From contig NZ_OX216966.1 of assembly GCF_945605565.1 (NCBI RefSeq), forward strand, positions 4,146,001-4,210,000: a stretch of DNA of 64,000 bases. The letters are read 5' to 3'. The stretch is from Paenibacillus dendritiformis (lineage in GTDB: Bacteria > Bacillota > Bacilli > Paenibacillales > Paenibacillaceae). The translations under genes were made by a program, and so were the position numbers. A model generated the notes under the pieces. It did no database searches. It was not told the DNA's origin and saw only the letters and a program-made list of their open reading frames with translations. Shown here piece after piece: positions 8,047 to 16,370 of this stretch. How positions within the stretch are numbered: the stretch's first letter is position 1; each line of letters opens with the position of its first letter.

Positions 8047-8720
8047 AAGCCGAACAACTTCGCGAAGTAAGCCATCGCCTGCGGACTGCTGTTCTGCTGC
8101 AGCCGCGCTTGCAGGCGGCTTCTCGCCTCGTCTGCGGTCATCGGCGCGAGCGGAATCCCTGCGCCCTCCATCCAATGCTCCAGCGTCTCGAAGCAGGTGC
8201 TGTTCCAGCCGTTCACCTCTCCTGCCTCGTTCCGCGGCGCCCTGACGCCGGAGATGACGATATCGAGTCCGGATTGCAGCTCCGCCAATGCCTGATCGAA
8301 TTCCTTCTTGCTCTCCTTGGCCTTCATGCCGGCCGCGGCGCGCAGCGCGCGCGTCTCGATGCCCTGCTCCTCCTCGATCCTGCCGTATACCTCCTTGGCG
8401 GCCTTCGACACGAGGCCGTCGTCATACCGCTCCCTGATGCTGCGGCTGCTTCCGAGCAGCGCCTTCACCGAAGGAATCAGATCGCTGGCGACAAAGATCG
8501 CCTTCTTCTTCACGAACTTGCCGTACGCCGCGACGCTGTCGCCCGGGAACCGGACGCGCCAGCGCCAAGGGTCCTGCTCGGAGTCGGAATGCCAGCGCTC
8601 GGGCAGCGTATTGCCGGAGAGGGAAGGATAGTCCGGGATCAAGGGCGCCAGCGGCAGGATGCCGTAGGCCCGGACGACTTCAATCGCTTCTTCATATGTA
8701 TCAATCATTGGCTGCTTCAT
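8043..8720 (-). CDS. AlkZ/YcaQ-related DNA-binding-fold protein
   Basis: 225 aa. It resembles the AlkZ-related proteins of bacilli (segments such as WRWRVRFPGDSVAAYGKFVKKKAIFVA and a helix-rich, Arg/Lys-rich middle). AlkZ/YcaQ enzymes are winged-helix DNA glycosylases for alkylated or cross-linked DNA. This short homologue lacks the full domain set, and catalysis is unproven. The catalytic QxQ motif of AlkZ is not evident. The start codon overlaps the stop of the WYL regulator (ATGA) with AAGGAGG inside the upstream gene, so the two are co-translated. A damage-response link is inferred only from family and pairing. Confidence 0.6.
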   Translation of the reverse strand: MKQPMIDTYEEAIEVVRAYGILPLAPLIPDYPSLSGNTLPERWHSDSEQDPWRWRVRFPGDSVAAYGKFVKKKAIFVASDLIPSVKALLGSSRSIRERYDDGLVSKAAKEVYGRIEEEQGIETRALRAAAGMKAKESKKEFDQALAELQSGLDIVISGVRAPRNEAGEVNGWNSTCFETLEHWMEGAGIPLAPMTADEARSRLQARLQQNSSPQAMAYFAKLFGF

Positions 8721-9715
8721 AGTTCTTCCTCCTTCGATGTCTGTTGAATCTTGTGCTCCCCGGCCGGCTCATCCGCCGCATACCGTTGGCACATGCGTGC
8801 GGCCCGCTCATGGATTTCCCGGCGGAGCGCTGCCGGCGCAAGCACCTCTCCGTCGGGCCCCAGCCCGTAGAAGAAGCGGACCGCCCACGCCCATTCGCTT
8901 CGCGGGCAAGCGAATTCGACCGCCCACTCCTCTTCCCCGATCTGGATCACCCGATCGCCAATATGCTCGTCCTGCTCGGCCAGAAGCGCGCCCCGGTACG
9001 TCAGGCGGGCACGGATAGGTATCTCGTCCCCGGCGGCATCCCGCGTCTTCTTGACGCGGCTGCGCTTCAGCCGGGCCGCTTCCAGCTCCGCCGCGCCTTC
9101 CATCCGCTCGATCTCCTGGAATCGATCGACCCGGAAGGTGCGCTCTTCCCCATGTTCGAGGGAGAAGGCTTCGCAATACCAGAAGCCGTGCGCGGTCACG
9201 ATGCGCAGCGGACGGAGCCGCAGCCAGCGCGCCTGGCTGGCCGATCGGTAATGGGCCCGGATCCAGACGCCTTCAGCCGCGCAGTTCATGAGCCGGTTCA
9301 GCATCGGCACCCGGTAATTCCGCTTCGGCATCGACAAGATCAGCTTGTCCAGCACCGGCTCGATTTCGCTCCTCACCTGCTCGGGGAGCGCCTGCTTGAT
9401 TTTGTCCAGGGCGCTCCACCGTTCGGCGTTGAACGGCGTATCTGCGAGCTGGGTCATGCCCTGGAGCGCGCACAAGACCGTCATCGCCTCCAACGGACTG
9501 AACTGCAATGGCGGGAGCTTATAGCCATCCATCAGCCGGTACCCTCCGGCAGGACCGCTCGCGGCATACAAGGGAACCCCCATCTCGCTCAAAGCCTGCA
9601 TGTCGCGCAATATCGTTCGCTTGGACACCTCGAACTTATCGGCCAGCGACTGGGCGGTCTCCGTCCCCGTTTGCAGCGCCATCACAATGGCGGCCAGACG
9701 GTCCGAACGTTTCAT
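8717..9715 (-). CDS. WYL-domain transcriptional regulator (YafY/DeoR-type HTH)
   Basis: 332 aa from the ATG at 9715, preceded by AAGGAGAG; the frame extends 18 codons further but without a ribosome site. The N-terminal HTH_11 winged helix is clear (RLAAIVMALQTGTETAQSLA, then EVSKRTILRDMQALSEMGVP). It is followed by GPAGGYRL and, from about residue 135, a WYL-type ligand domain. A WCX-like C-terminal region closes the protein. Such proteins sense nucleotides or DNA-damage signals. A palindrome at 9781-9807 just upstream is the likely autoregulatory operator. The following AlkZ-like gene overlaps by 4 nt. Confidence 0.88.
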   Translation of the reverse strand: MKRSDRLAAIVMALQTGTETAQSLADKFEVSKRTILRDMQALSEMGVPLYAASGPAGGYRLMDGYKLPPLQFSPLEAMTVLCALQGMTQLADTPFNAERWSALDKIKQALPEQVRSEIEPVLDKLILSMPKRNYRVPMLNRLMNCAAEGVWIRAHYRSASQARWLRLRPLRIVTAHGFWYCEAFSLEHGEERTFRVDRFQEIERMEGAAELEAARLKRSRVKKTRDAAGDEIPIRARLTYRGALLAEQDEHIGDRVIQIGEEEWAVEFACPRSEWAWAVRFFYGLGPDGEVLAPAALRREIHERAARMCQRYAADEPAGEHKIQQTSKEEEL

Positions 9716-9780
9716 GGCGGACTCTCCTTCCGATTCTTGCTGTGCTCTTTTCACTGCTGATGTCTGCATTATATCACGGC

Positions 9781-9807
9781 ATTGGTGACAGCTTGCATGT
9801 CACCAAT
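9781..9807. promoter_or_regulatory. palindromic operator upstream of the WYL regulator
   Basis: ATTGGTGACA and TGTCACCAAT are perfect 10-bp inverted arms around GCTTGCA. The site lies 66 nt before the WYL start codon. The core TGACA-n-TGTCA recurs upstream of the second WYL regulator (46221-46243), which strengthens the operator reading. Confidence 0.65.
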
Positions 9808-10073
9808 AATAAGATCAAACCGTGACAATCTGAGACTCCGGTGTCACGAAGCGCCCGCCTGCGGCCGGTTTCTCCGCTTGTCCCGCCGCCTGCCCTGGGG
9901 TGCGTCTGGTCGACCGCCGTCATACAACGCCATACGGCGCTTGGAGCCGCGCGCGGTCCCTCAGCCGCTTCGGAAGCCGTAAAGAAAATGTCGGAAACGG
10001 CCGCCGGATCGGGGCAGCGGGTATGATATGCTGAAGGTATTGACGACGGAATGAAGGAAGGACAGCAATAGAT

Positions 10074-11174
10074 ATGACAGGAACACGAACACGGGAAGAC
10101 AAGCTTATCGAGGCTGCAGCCAGCTTCATCGCACGCTGCTATCACGAGATCGGCAAGGATGAGGCCGCGGTGAAGCGGCGCATGAACGAGATTGAGCGGG
10201 AGGTTGCCTCCCGGGGCACCTACGCGCATACCTTCGAAGAATTGGAGCACGGCGCCAAAATGGCTTGGCGCAACAGCAACCGGTGTATCGGCCGCTTGTT
10301 CTGGCCGTCCCTGCAGGTCATCGACGAGCGGGAAGCGTCCACGGCCGATGAAGTGCTGCAAGCGATGCGCAGGCATATCGCCTTCGCTACCAATGGAGGC
10401 AAGATCCGGCCGACGGTGACGGTGTTCCGGGCGGATGAGCCCGGCTGTGAGCCGATTCGGATCTGGAACCACCAGTTAATCCGCTATGCTGGGTATGACA
10501 AAGACGGCCGCCGCTGGGGCGATCCGCATTCGCTCCGCTTCACCCGGATCTGCGAGTCGCTGGGCTGGCAGGGCGCCGGCACCCCGTTCGACATCCTGCC
10601 CCTTGTCGTTCAAGTCGGCAGCGAACCGCCGCAATGGGCAGAACTGGCGCCGGAGGAAGTGCTTCAAGTCCCGCTGACACATCCGGAGTATGCCTGGTTC
10701 GCAGAGCTGGGTCTCCGTTGGTATGCGGTTCCGATCATTGCGGATATGAGACTCGAGATCGGAGGAATTGACTACAAGGCGGCTCCATTCAACGGCTGGT
10801 ACATGGGCACGGAGATCGGAGCCCGCAATCTGGCGGACGAGCAGCGCTATCATCAGCTGCCTGCCATCGCTGCGCGCATGGGGCTGAATACTGCTTCCAA
10901 TACGACTCTATGGAAAGATCGGGCTTTGGTCGAGCTGAATGCGGCCGTGCTGCATTCCTTCAAGGAAGCTGGCGTCAGCATCGTCGATCATCATACGGCG
11001 GCCCAGCAGTTCAAGCGCTTCGAGCAGCAGGAGGCGGAAGCGAATCGTCCCCTGACCGGCGATTGGACGTGGCTGATCCCGCCGATGTCGCCTGCGGCGA
11101 CGCATATTTTCCACCAATCGTACAGCAACGAAGAAGTATCCCCCCTATTCGCCTATCAGACGGCGCCATATTGA
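10074..11174 (+). CDS. nos: nitric oxide synthase oxygenase
   Basis: 366 aa, the length of stand-alone bacterial NOS. It converts L-arginine to citrulline and NO using heme and a tetrahydrobiopterin/tetrahydrofolate-type cofactor, with electrons from a separate reductase. The proximal heme cysteine is in [15 protein letters not shown] (about residues 64-78). The substrate/dimer region [17 protein letters not shown] is intact, as is the C-terminal [11 protein letters not shown] segment near the pterin site. There is no fused reductase and no signal peptide, so the enzyme is cytoplasmic. It stands alone on the plus strand between a WYL/AlkZ-like pair and a VOC gene. GGAAGG lies 12 nt before the ATG. 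Confidence 0.96.
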   Translation: MTGTRTREDKLIEAAASFIARCYHEIGKDEAAVKRRMNEIEREVASRGTYAHTFEELEHGAKMAWRNSNRCIGRLFWPSLQVIDEREASTADEVLQAMRRHIAFATNGGKIRPTVTVFRADEPGCEPIRIWNHQLIRYAGYDKDGRRWGDPHSLRFTRICESLGWQGAGTPFDILPLVVQVGSEPPQWAELAPEEVLQVPLTHPEYAWFAELGLRWYAVPIIADMRLEIGGIDYKAAPFNGWYMGTEIGARNLADEQRYHQLPAIAARMGLNTASNTTLWKDRALVELNAAVLHSFKEAGVSIVDHHTAAQQFKRFEQQEAEANRPLTGDWTWLIPPMSPAATHIFHQSYSNEEVSPLFAYQTAPY

Positions 11175-11200
11175 AGCCTTCCAACACATAGAACTAGACA

Positions 11201-11227
11201 AGGCCCGGAGAACCGTTCTTCGGGCCT
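11201..11227 (+). terminator. hairpin after nitric oxide synthase
   Basis: AGGCCCG pairs with CGGGCCT, and part of the intervening AGAA/TTCT can extend the stem. It lies 27 nt after the nos stop. The T-run is poor, so it is a probable rather than certain terminator. Confidence 0.55.
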
Positions 11228-11384
11228 GTTCCCGCCCTAGCCGCGTCCGTGAATGGCACCCGCGCTTACCTCTTCGGGCCCTTTTCCCGGGCATAGGACT
11301 TGGACAATATCCTCAGTCTGCTGCCGCAATACAAATAAATCGAACTTTTTTCCGGCTCAGGGCCAATATAGGGCGCACATCATT

Positions 11385-11412
11385 AATTAACATAATATTT
11401 ATTATGTAACTA
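11385..11412 (-). repeat. dif-like 11-6-11 site (site 4)
   Basis: Plus strand: arm AATTAACATAA (10 of 11 to AGTTAACATAA), spacer TATTTA, arm TTATGTAACTA. It contains the 18-bp perfect palindrome ACATAATA-TT-TATTATGT also found in site 2. The TAA stop of the minus-strand VOC gene (11402-11404) lies inside it. A second CATTAAT half-element sits immediately to the left (11380-11387). Confidence 0.55.
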
Positions 11413-11845
11413 TATTCGCGGAATCCTGCGGCAAGTCCAACTGCCAGTGAATGCCGAATCGGTCCACGATAACCGCGAACTTCGAATGCCAGAAGGTCAT
11501 CCCCAATGGCATCAGAATACGTCCCCCTGCGGACAACCGCTCGTACAGCCGGTTTATTTCCTCCTCGCTGCTGCAGGCGATCGTCAGATGGACGCGATGC
11601 TCCTCCGCATGCTGCCCGGTTCCCGTGCTGTCGGCACAGTAGATCGTCTGGCCGCCGACGATAAACTCCCCATGAATGAGCTTGTCGTAGTCCTCCTCCG
11701 CGATGTTCCACTCCACATTGCTCCTCGCGTCGCCATAGCGGTTCATCGTGACGATCTCGCCGGAACCGAACGCGTCGATATAATAGTTCATCGCTTCTTC
11801 CGCCTCGCCCCGGAACATGAGATAAGGGGTAATCTTTGCTTTCAT
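11402..11845 (-). CDS. VOC-fold protein, PhnB/YjdN-like
   Basis: 147 aa from the ATG at 11845 (GGAGG, 9-nt gap); further upstream codons lack a ribosome site. The sequence KITPYLMFRGEAEEAMNYYIDAF is the usual opening of PhnB-type glyoxalase/bleomycin-resistance fold proteins. TFWHSKFAVIVDRFGIHWQLD is the matching C-terminal repeat. These proteins are often cytoplasmic dimers, and most have no known substrate. A second member of the same family lies at 13612-14013. The final codons and stop lie inside a dif-like repeat, which is unusual. Confidence 0.87.
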   Translation of the reverse strand: MKAKITPYLMFRGEAEEAMNYYIDAFGSGEIVTMNRYGDARSNVEWNIAEEDYDKLIHGEFIVGGQTIYCADSTGTGQHAEEHRVHLTIACSSEEEINRLYERLSAGGRILMPLGMTFWHSKFAVIVDRFGIHWQLDLPQDSANIVT

Positions 11846-12082
11846 GCACATATGCCTCCCACTTCTTATGAATAGGATTAATTTGCCCGAACAGCCATCC
11901 TCTAATGCCCATTTCCCGCCTGTCCCTAATGCTCTTTTTGCGCATGGAATCACACTGTTTCATCACGATTTATTCTTCTTTTGTCAATATGGCACTTTTT
12001 GACAGGATAATAAGCCTTTTTTTACCATCATTTATTTGTTATACTATTAAAAAATGATAGCCAGAAGCGAGAGGGGTGCCTG

Positions 12083-12505
12083 ATGAAGGACACGGGTATG
12101 ATTCGTAGCTTAGATAGCCTTGGCCGCATTGTTATTCCGGTTGAAATTCGCAACGCGCGCAACATTGAGATTGGAGATGCAGTGGAGTTTTTTGTGCTGG
12201 ATGATCATATCCTCGTACTGCGAAAATATACTTCGACGGAATGCACCTTCTGCCGGAGTATGGAAAGTGTGTCTTACTACAAGGACCAGTTTATTTGCTC
12301 TACCTGTCTGAAGGAACTCGCCGGAGCCCAAGACTTGGCACCTATTGCCCCTCAGCCCCAGGCCAAGAAGCGAGCCAAAACATCCGAACTGATTCAGCGT
12401 CTGAGAGAAGCGTTCGAAGAGCATCCGGGAGCAAGCCAGAAGGAACTCGCCAAAATCCTTGGGGTAAGCCAGGGAAGGATTAGCCAATTAAAAAAGGAAA
12501 TGTGA
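12083..12505 (+). CDS. AbrB-type regulator fused to a zinc knuckle and a C-terminal HTH
   Basis: 140 aa. Residues 1-50 are a classical AbrB/SpoVT swapped-hairpin DNA-binding domain (GMIRSLDSLGRIVIPVEIR, then IGDAVEFFVLDDHILVLRKY). Residues 55-78 hold CTFC and CSTC, 18 residues apart, a likely four-cysteine zinc site. The C-terminal part, after a basic linker, reads ASQKELAKILGVSQGRISQLKK, a helix-turn-helix. AbrB proteins are transition-state repressors, but this three-part arrangement is longer than AbrB (about 95 aa). GAGAGGGG precedes the ATG. A TATACT -10 box lies at 12040-12045. It is monocistronic. Confidence 0.88.
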   Translation: MKDTGMIRSLDSLGRIVIPVEIRNARNIEIGDAVEFFVLDDHILVLRKYTSTECTFCRSMESVSYYKDQFICSTCLKELAGAQDLAPIAPQPQAKKRAKTSELIQRLREAFEEHPGASQKELAKILGVSQGRISQLKKEM

Positions 12506-12652
12506 TTTGCATCGAAAAGAAAGCGTTATCTTCCGCTCTAGTCTTTACTTCGCGCGGCTCCATGCGTCCTCTTTGCTTCCGCAAGGAGTGCGTCTGGAGC
12601 CGCACTCTTATCTTCCTGCTCAACATTCGTCCTCCCGCCGTCCGGCAGGAAG

Positions 12653-13066
12653 TTACGAAGATGTCCTCCGCTCCAGGCTACAGCCGTCCTCCAGGCACCC
12701 GCCCGCAGGCACAATCATCCTCCGGGCCGCGATCCAATCGTACATTCGCTCGCCGAAGCCAAGCTTGATCGTCGCCCAGATAGCCGGACATAATATCATA
12801 AGCAGCGGCACGCGGGAGCAGAGCCTCAGCACCGCGGCGATTCCGGAATCGATCTTCCCGCTTCCGGAGCACCGGACATGCATCCGGGCCTCCAACGCCT
12901 CCGGCGAGATTCCTCGCGATACCATATCGGATACCGCCTGCCCATCACGGATCGACCGGAACCGGAGCGCATGAAGCCAGTCCCAGCGTTCCAGCCGGCG
13001 CCGGATCGCGGCGCATAACGGACACCATTCATCGTAGTATACTTCAAGCTGCTTCCGTTGGCGCAT
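12653..13066 (-). CDS. DCC family thiol-disulfide oxidoreductase-like protein (DUF393)
   Basis: 137 aa, typical of DUF393. The signature YYDEWCPLC sits at residues 9-17, giving a thioredoxin-like CxxC placed at the first strand-helix turn. The following helix is rich in Arg, and the C-terminal half carries hydrophobic stretches (RVPLLMILCPAIWATIKLG). Members are thought to be redox proteins, but substrates are unknown. AAGGAAGG lies before the ATG. It is convergent with the AbrB-type gene and apparently monocistronic. Confidence 0.87.
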   Translation of the reverse strand: MRQRKQLEVYYDEWCPLCAAIRRRLERWDWLHALRFRSIRDGQAVSDMVSRGISPEALEARMHVRCSGSGKIDSGIAAVLRLCSRVPLLMILCPAIWATIKLGFGERMYDWIAARRMIVPAGGCLEDGCSLERRTSS

Positions 13067-13167
13067 CGGGATCCTTCCTTTCGTTGCTCTTCTCCTTATA
13101 TTGTATCACTATCTTCAAGCCGTGCGCCATTCCGCAGCGGCCCGCCCTTTCCCGATCCACACGGTAA

Positions 13168-13206
13168 AAGGCCAAGCCTCTGGCGGGAAGCGCAAAGGTT
13201 GGCCTT
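13168..13206 (-). terminator. possible terminator hairpin below the Cys-rich gene
   Basis: AAGGCCAA and TTGGCCTT form an 8-bp perfect stem around a GC-rich loop. On the minus strand it is followed by TTTTACC. It lies 84 nt after the stop of the small Cys-rich gene. Confidence 0.4.
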
Positions 13207-13289
13207 CAAAAAGGGGGGTTCGCAATTGGAAAGTTATTCTTTTCACATAGTTGGGTACTCAAAGCTATCATTTCTTGATCCAGCCTCGA

Positions 13290-13487
13290 TTACGCATAGT
13301 AAGCTTGCAGCAAATCGCGAGTATCGTCTTCTTGCTCCGGAACGGCTCCATTCTCTTCCCAGCACTGCTTGCACTCGTTCTCCGTCGTGCAGCGATGCTT
13401 ATCATCGCACATATAGCACAGTTGGAGGTAGTTGCGGGTTACATTATCGGTATGCTTATGAACGTCGAATGTTTTGAAGGTTCTCAT
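13290..13487 (-). CDS. small cysteine-rich protein, function unknown
   Basis: 65 aa from the ATG at 13487, which has AGGGAG 8 nt upstream; a GTG 9 nt earlier overlaps that site. Five cysteines occur in a tight block, CYMC, then C (residue 37), C (43) and CKQCW (43-47). A CxxC-n-C-n-CxxC layout like this suggests a small zinc-binding module. It lacks a signal peptide and ends in an acidic tail. I do not recognise a family. Good ribosome spacing and flanking hairpins support it as a real gene. Confidence 0.62.
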   Translation of the reverse strand: MRTFKTFDVHKHTDNVTRNYLQLCYMCDDKHRCTTENECKQCWEENGAVPEQEDDTRDLLQAYYA

Positions 13488-13563
13488 CGTTCTCACTCCC
13501 TCTTCTTTATGGTTCTACTATAACATGAATTTGCACAATAATATGTGAAATAAATCACAATCT

Positions 13564-13602
13564 CAAAAAAGAGATCGGAGATAGTTGCTTCTATTTCCGA
13601 TC
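13564..13602 (-). terminator. intrinsic terminator of the second VOC gene
   Basis: On the minus strand, GATCGGAAATAG and CTATCTCCGATC form a 12-bp stem with one mismatch, followed by TCTTTTTTG. It starts 10 nt beyond the VOC stop codon. Confidence 0.82.
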
Positions 13603-13611
13603 CCGATAATT

Positions 13612-14013
13612 TTATCCGTTGTTGGCCAGGTTCAGCTGCCAGGAGACGCCGAATTTGTCATTCACCCAACCGAATTTCTTGCTCGCCGGCGAAGGAGCCA
13701 ACGGCATCAGCACTTCCCCGCCATCCGACAACTTGGCGTACAGCTCATCGATTTCCTGCTCGGTCTCGCAGTTCACGAACAGCGACATCGAAGGCGTGAA
13801 GGCGAACTCATGCTTTATGCTGCTGTCGATGCACATGAAGGTCTGTCCGTTCAGCGCAAAGACCGCGTGCAGCACTTTCCCTTCCTGGCCTCCCCCACTG
13901 CCGTCATGGCGAACGAGGCTTACAATCTCTCCATCTGAAAACAACGAGATGTAGAAATTCATTGCCTCTTCAGCCTGTCCCTCGAACATAAAAAAGGTCG
14001 TAATTTTTTGCAT
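13612..14013 (-). CDS. VOC-fold protein, PhnB/3-demethylubiquinone methyltransferase-like
   Basis: 133 aa. It begins KITTFFMFEGQAEEAMNFYIS and ends KKFGWVNDKFGVSWQLNLA, the two betaalphabetabetabeta repeats of PhnB-type VOC proteins. The central FALNGQTFMCIDS loop is conserved. It is a distant paralogue of the VOC gene at 11402. Several bacilli carry many such copies, usually with no known substrate. GGAG lies 10 nt before the ATG, and an intrinsic terminator follows directly, so it is monocistronic. Confidence 0.88.
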   Translation of the reverse strand: MQKITTFFMFEGQAEEAMNFYISLFSDGEIVSLVRHDGSGGGQEGKVLHAVFALNGQTFMCIDSSIKHEFAFTPSMSLFVNCETEQEIDELYAKLSDGGEVLMPLAPSPASKKFGWVNDKFGVSWQLNLANNG

Positions 14014-14100
14014 CCCAAGTCATCTCCATTTCTCAATCGGATTCATATTAGCTTGCGGAGGGCCGCGGCAATCCATTCCGGCACTGACTGCCTGCATGCC

Positions 14101-14130
14101 AAAAAAACGCCCCAACCACGTTGAGGCGTT
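14101..14130 (-). terminator. intrinsic terminator of the stalk-domain gene
   Basis: On the minus strand, AACGCCTCAAC and GTTGGGGCGTT pair (one G-U) around GTG and run into seven T residues. It lies 21 nt after the stop codon. Confidence 0.85.
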
Positions 14131-14151
14131 CCGCTCATCCAAGATGCTGCT

Positions 14152-15291
14152 TCATGATTGAATTTCTTGAACCTGAACCGACTTATAACCGAGCTTGCCG
14201 ATGATCTCCGGCGTCATATACAGCGATCCTTCCTGCAGCAGACTGTTGCCGCTGTTCAGCACGACCGACTTGCTTCCATTCGTAACCTTAAACCGGTAGT
14301 CGGGAGCCTTCGCCGGCAGCTTCGCTATGCTCCAGCCGAGGCTCTCGGCGAGCGGCTTCAGCGGAATGCGCATCTGCCCCTGCTCCTCGAACGCGACAGG
14401 CACGCCGACCTTCGCATTGTCAAGCACCACCGTATAAGCCGCGCGGACCTTCACCGGCAGCTTCTCGACCGGAATCGCATCCAGGTCGAAATCCTCGGGA
14501 AGATCGGCCGTCGCGTCTCTCGCTTCCGCCGGCTTCGGCAAATACGTCTCCGCTTCCGCCCAATCCTTGATCGGCTTCGATACGCCCTTGTTCAAGTCGT
14601 ACAGGAACAGCGGCCGCTCCGGCTTGTTCTCCGAGTAGACGATCAGGCCGGAATCCGGGTGAATCCCCCTCAGATTGCCGTGCACCACTCTTTCCGTCTT
14701 GCCGTTCGCCGGGTTATAGACGAAAATTACTTCCTGCTTCGCTTTCTCGCTGATGTGGCTGTATACGATGCGGTTGTCATGCAGCCAGGTGGCCTGCGCC
14801 TGTTGATTCGTTTGCAGCCACTCTTTCGTCGCGCCTGTTTTATTATTTTTCAACAGATAACTGTATACCGGTTTTCTTCCACCCTGCTCGCCGGTGACGG
14901 TATATTTGCGCTGATGCAGGCCCCATTCGCCGTTCGGCGAAGTTTCGAACCATTTACCCTTCACCACTTCTTGATCATTCGGGTCGAACGCATACTGCAT
15001 CCCGCCTTCCACACTGTCCTGATATGTAGTGTCCAGCAGCGGCTCGTTCTGTTCCGCAGCCGTATACATGCGGCGAATCTTCTCGTCCCATCGCTTCCAT
15101 TGCCCATCCGTCGTCTTGACGACGACGCGCTGATCGAAGCCTTTGTCGTCTGTCCGTGTTACGTTATAATAGATCGCTCCGGTATTCGGATCCCGGAACG
15201 CCTCTTCCGCAGAATAGTTGCCGGCTGCCCCGGCGATCGTAGGGAGACTTAGTCCAAGCAGTATTCCCCATGCCCATAACGTTGCTTTCAT
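14152..15291 (-). CDS. secreted protein with C-terminal copper amine oxidase-type stalk domain
   Basis: 379 aa with an N-terminal signal peptide (MKATLWAWGILLGLSLPTIA, cleavage likely after AGAAG/N). Residues 30-260 contain repeated short WD/TolB-like blades (DPNTGAIYYNVTRTDDKG, FVYNPANGKTERVVHG, LFLYDLNKGVSK), suggesting a partial beta propeller. From about residue 290 the sequence matches the stalk domain common in Paenibacillus envelope proteins (RIPLKPLAESLGWSI, then SLYMTPEIIGKLGYK). It is probably exported and wall- or membrane-associated. AAAGGAG precedes the ATG, and a strong terminator follows. Its function is unknown. Confidence 0.8.
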   Translation of the reverse strand: MKATLWAWGILLGLSLPTIAGAAGNYSAEEAFRDPNTGAIYYNVTRTDDKGFDQRVVVKTTDGQWKRWDEKIRRMYTAAEQNEPLLDTTYQDSVEGGMQYAFDPNDQEVVKGKWFETSPNGEWGLHQRKYTVTGEQGGRKPVYSYLLKNNKTGATKEWLQTNQQAQATWLHDNRIVYSHISEKAKQEVIFVYNPANGKTERVVHGNLRGIHPDSGLIVYSENKPERPLFLYDLNKGVSKPIKDWAEAETYLPKPAEARDATADLPEDFDLDAIPVEKLPVKVRAAYTVVLDNAKVGVPVAFEEQGQMRIPLKPLAESLGWSIAKLPAKAPDYRFKVTNGSKSVVLNSGNSLLQEGSLYMTPEIIGKLGYKSVQVQEIQS

Positions 15292-15915
15292 TCAGCTTCA
15301 GCTCCTTTATGTAAAATAATACGCGCCACCCCCCGATCAGTTTCTGATCTTTAAGAAAAATGATGACACGTCACCTACTATTTACCCGGTACGGCCGCGG
15401 CAGAAACATCCGCCCGCAAAAAAATCAAGCTTCTTCACATTCATGCAGGCACCAGTTTCCCTAGCCCATAAAAATAGGGGCTGTCCCATCAGCAGTGTTT
15501 CCGCTGCAGTGATGAGACAACCCCCTCATTCTACAAGCTTGACTTGCAGAAATAATGCAAAAATACAGCTTTCCATTATGAGGTGTCGCCCGTGAGAGGG
15601 ATTCCTGTAAAAGTGCAGGAATTTCTAGCTTTGCCATAGATAGAAAACAAAAATCGGCGAGAATAATGCACTTTTACAGGAATTTAATCAAATATGGCCA
15701 CAAATAGCGTAAATTCCTGCATTCACGCAGGATTTTCATTTCACCAGCTCCGTCACACAGCCTCGTCTCAACCTGTCCATATTCCGTCGTTTTTCCTCCC
15801 GCCATCTTCCTGCTTCTATTTATCTGTACATCCCGCCTTGCCCCGCATCCTTGCGCACAGCCTATGGAACACCCTCAATGATGCGACAAAGCTCCCTCTC
15901 ACGCCTTCCGCCATG
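15292..15915. other. repeat-rich non-coding region with hairpins
   Basis: About 620 bp without a credible gene. It holds a long imperfect hairpin at 15477-15524 (GGGGCTGTCCCATCA against TGATGAGACAACCCC), which on the minus strand runs into TATTTTTA and may terminate transcription. It also holds an exact 17-bp inverted repeat (15601-15617 against 15667-15683) and a short CCTGC/GCAGG hairpin at 15717-15731. Sequences like TGCAAAAATACAGC and TGCAGGAATTTCTAGC recur in variant form. A short plus-strand frame here lacks a ribosome site and protein-like composition. Confidence 0.7.
15601..15683. repeat. 17-bp perfect inverted repeat
   Basis: ATTCCTGTAAAAGTGCA at 15601-15617 is exactly inverted at 15667-15683, separated by 49 bp. 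Related TGCAGGAATTT fragments lie alongside (15614-15624). The arrangement resembles a small non-autonomous or RNA-folding repeat rather than a terminator. Confidence 0.6.
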
Positions 15916-16370
15916 CTAAGCGGTTCGCGCTTCGTCCGGTTCACGGTACGCCCTTAACGATTCATTGATAATGGCCTGAATGAAGGCATCCTCGATCTCC
16001 GGGAGCAATGACACCGCATATGCCCACGCATTCTCTTCGATCCGGAGCGCGATCCGCCGGATATCCGCCGGGCTGCGGCCCATATCCATCGCTGCGGACA
16101 GCCTCTCCAGATCTCCGTCCGCGGCATGGCCCAGCTCATGGGCCACGACGACGGCGAAATAATCCTCGGCCCGGTCAAGCGAGCCGAATAACTGGGCGCA
16201 TTGCGCCCCGCGATGACTTCAGAATACATCGTAATCGCGCCGGCATTCATGCTGTACTTGCCGCCGACAAGACGATTTCCTGGGAACCGCCGCTCAATCG
16301 AGATCGTAACCGGCAGGCCGGAACGTTCGAGCAGCCGCCATGCGATCAGCTCCATTTTCCCCTTTTCCAA
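15916..16370 (-). pseudogene. frameshifted HExxH zinc metallopeptidase-like gene
   Basis: The N-terminal half (from about 16370: ELIAWRLLERSGLPVTISIERR, then GAITMYSEVIAG) is in one frame. The continuation, LFGSLDRAEDYFAVVVAHELGH, is in another. The frames meet near 16205, in a GCGGGGCGC run. One extra G there would join them into a protein of about 150 aa. The joined protein has the zinc motif HELGH and a downstream helix with an acidic residue, as in ImmA/IrrE-like and related peptidases. Start is either TTG 16370 or ATG 16355. It is a true pseudogene or a single-base sequence error. No substrate can be inferred. Confidence 0.72.

Noticed and set aside
8744..9760. 338-residue open frame opposite the WYL gene
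   Set aside because: It is a shadow of the well-supported WYL regulator; composition is unlike neighbouring proteins.
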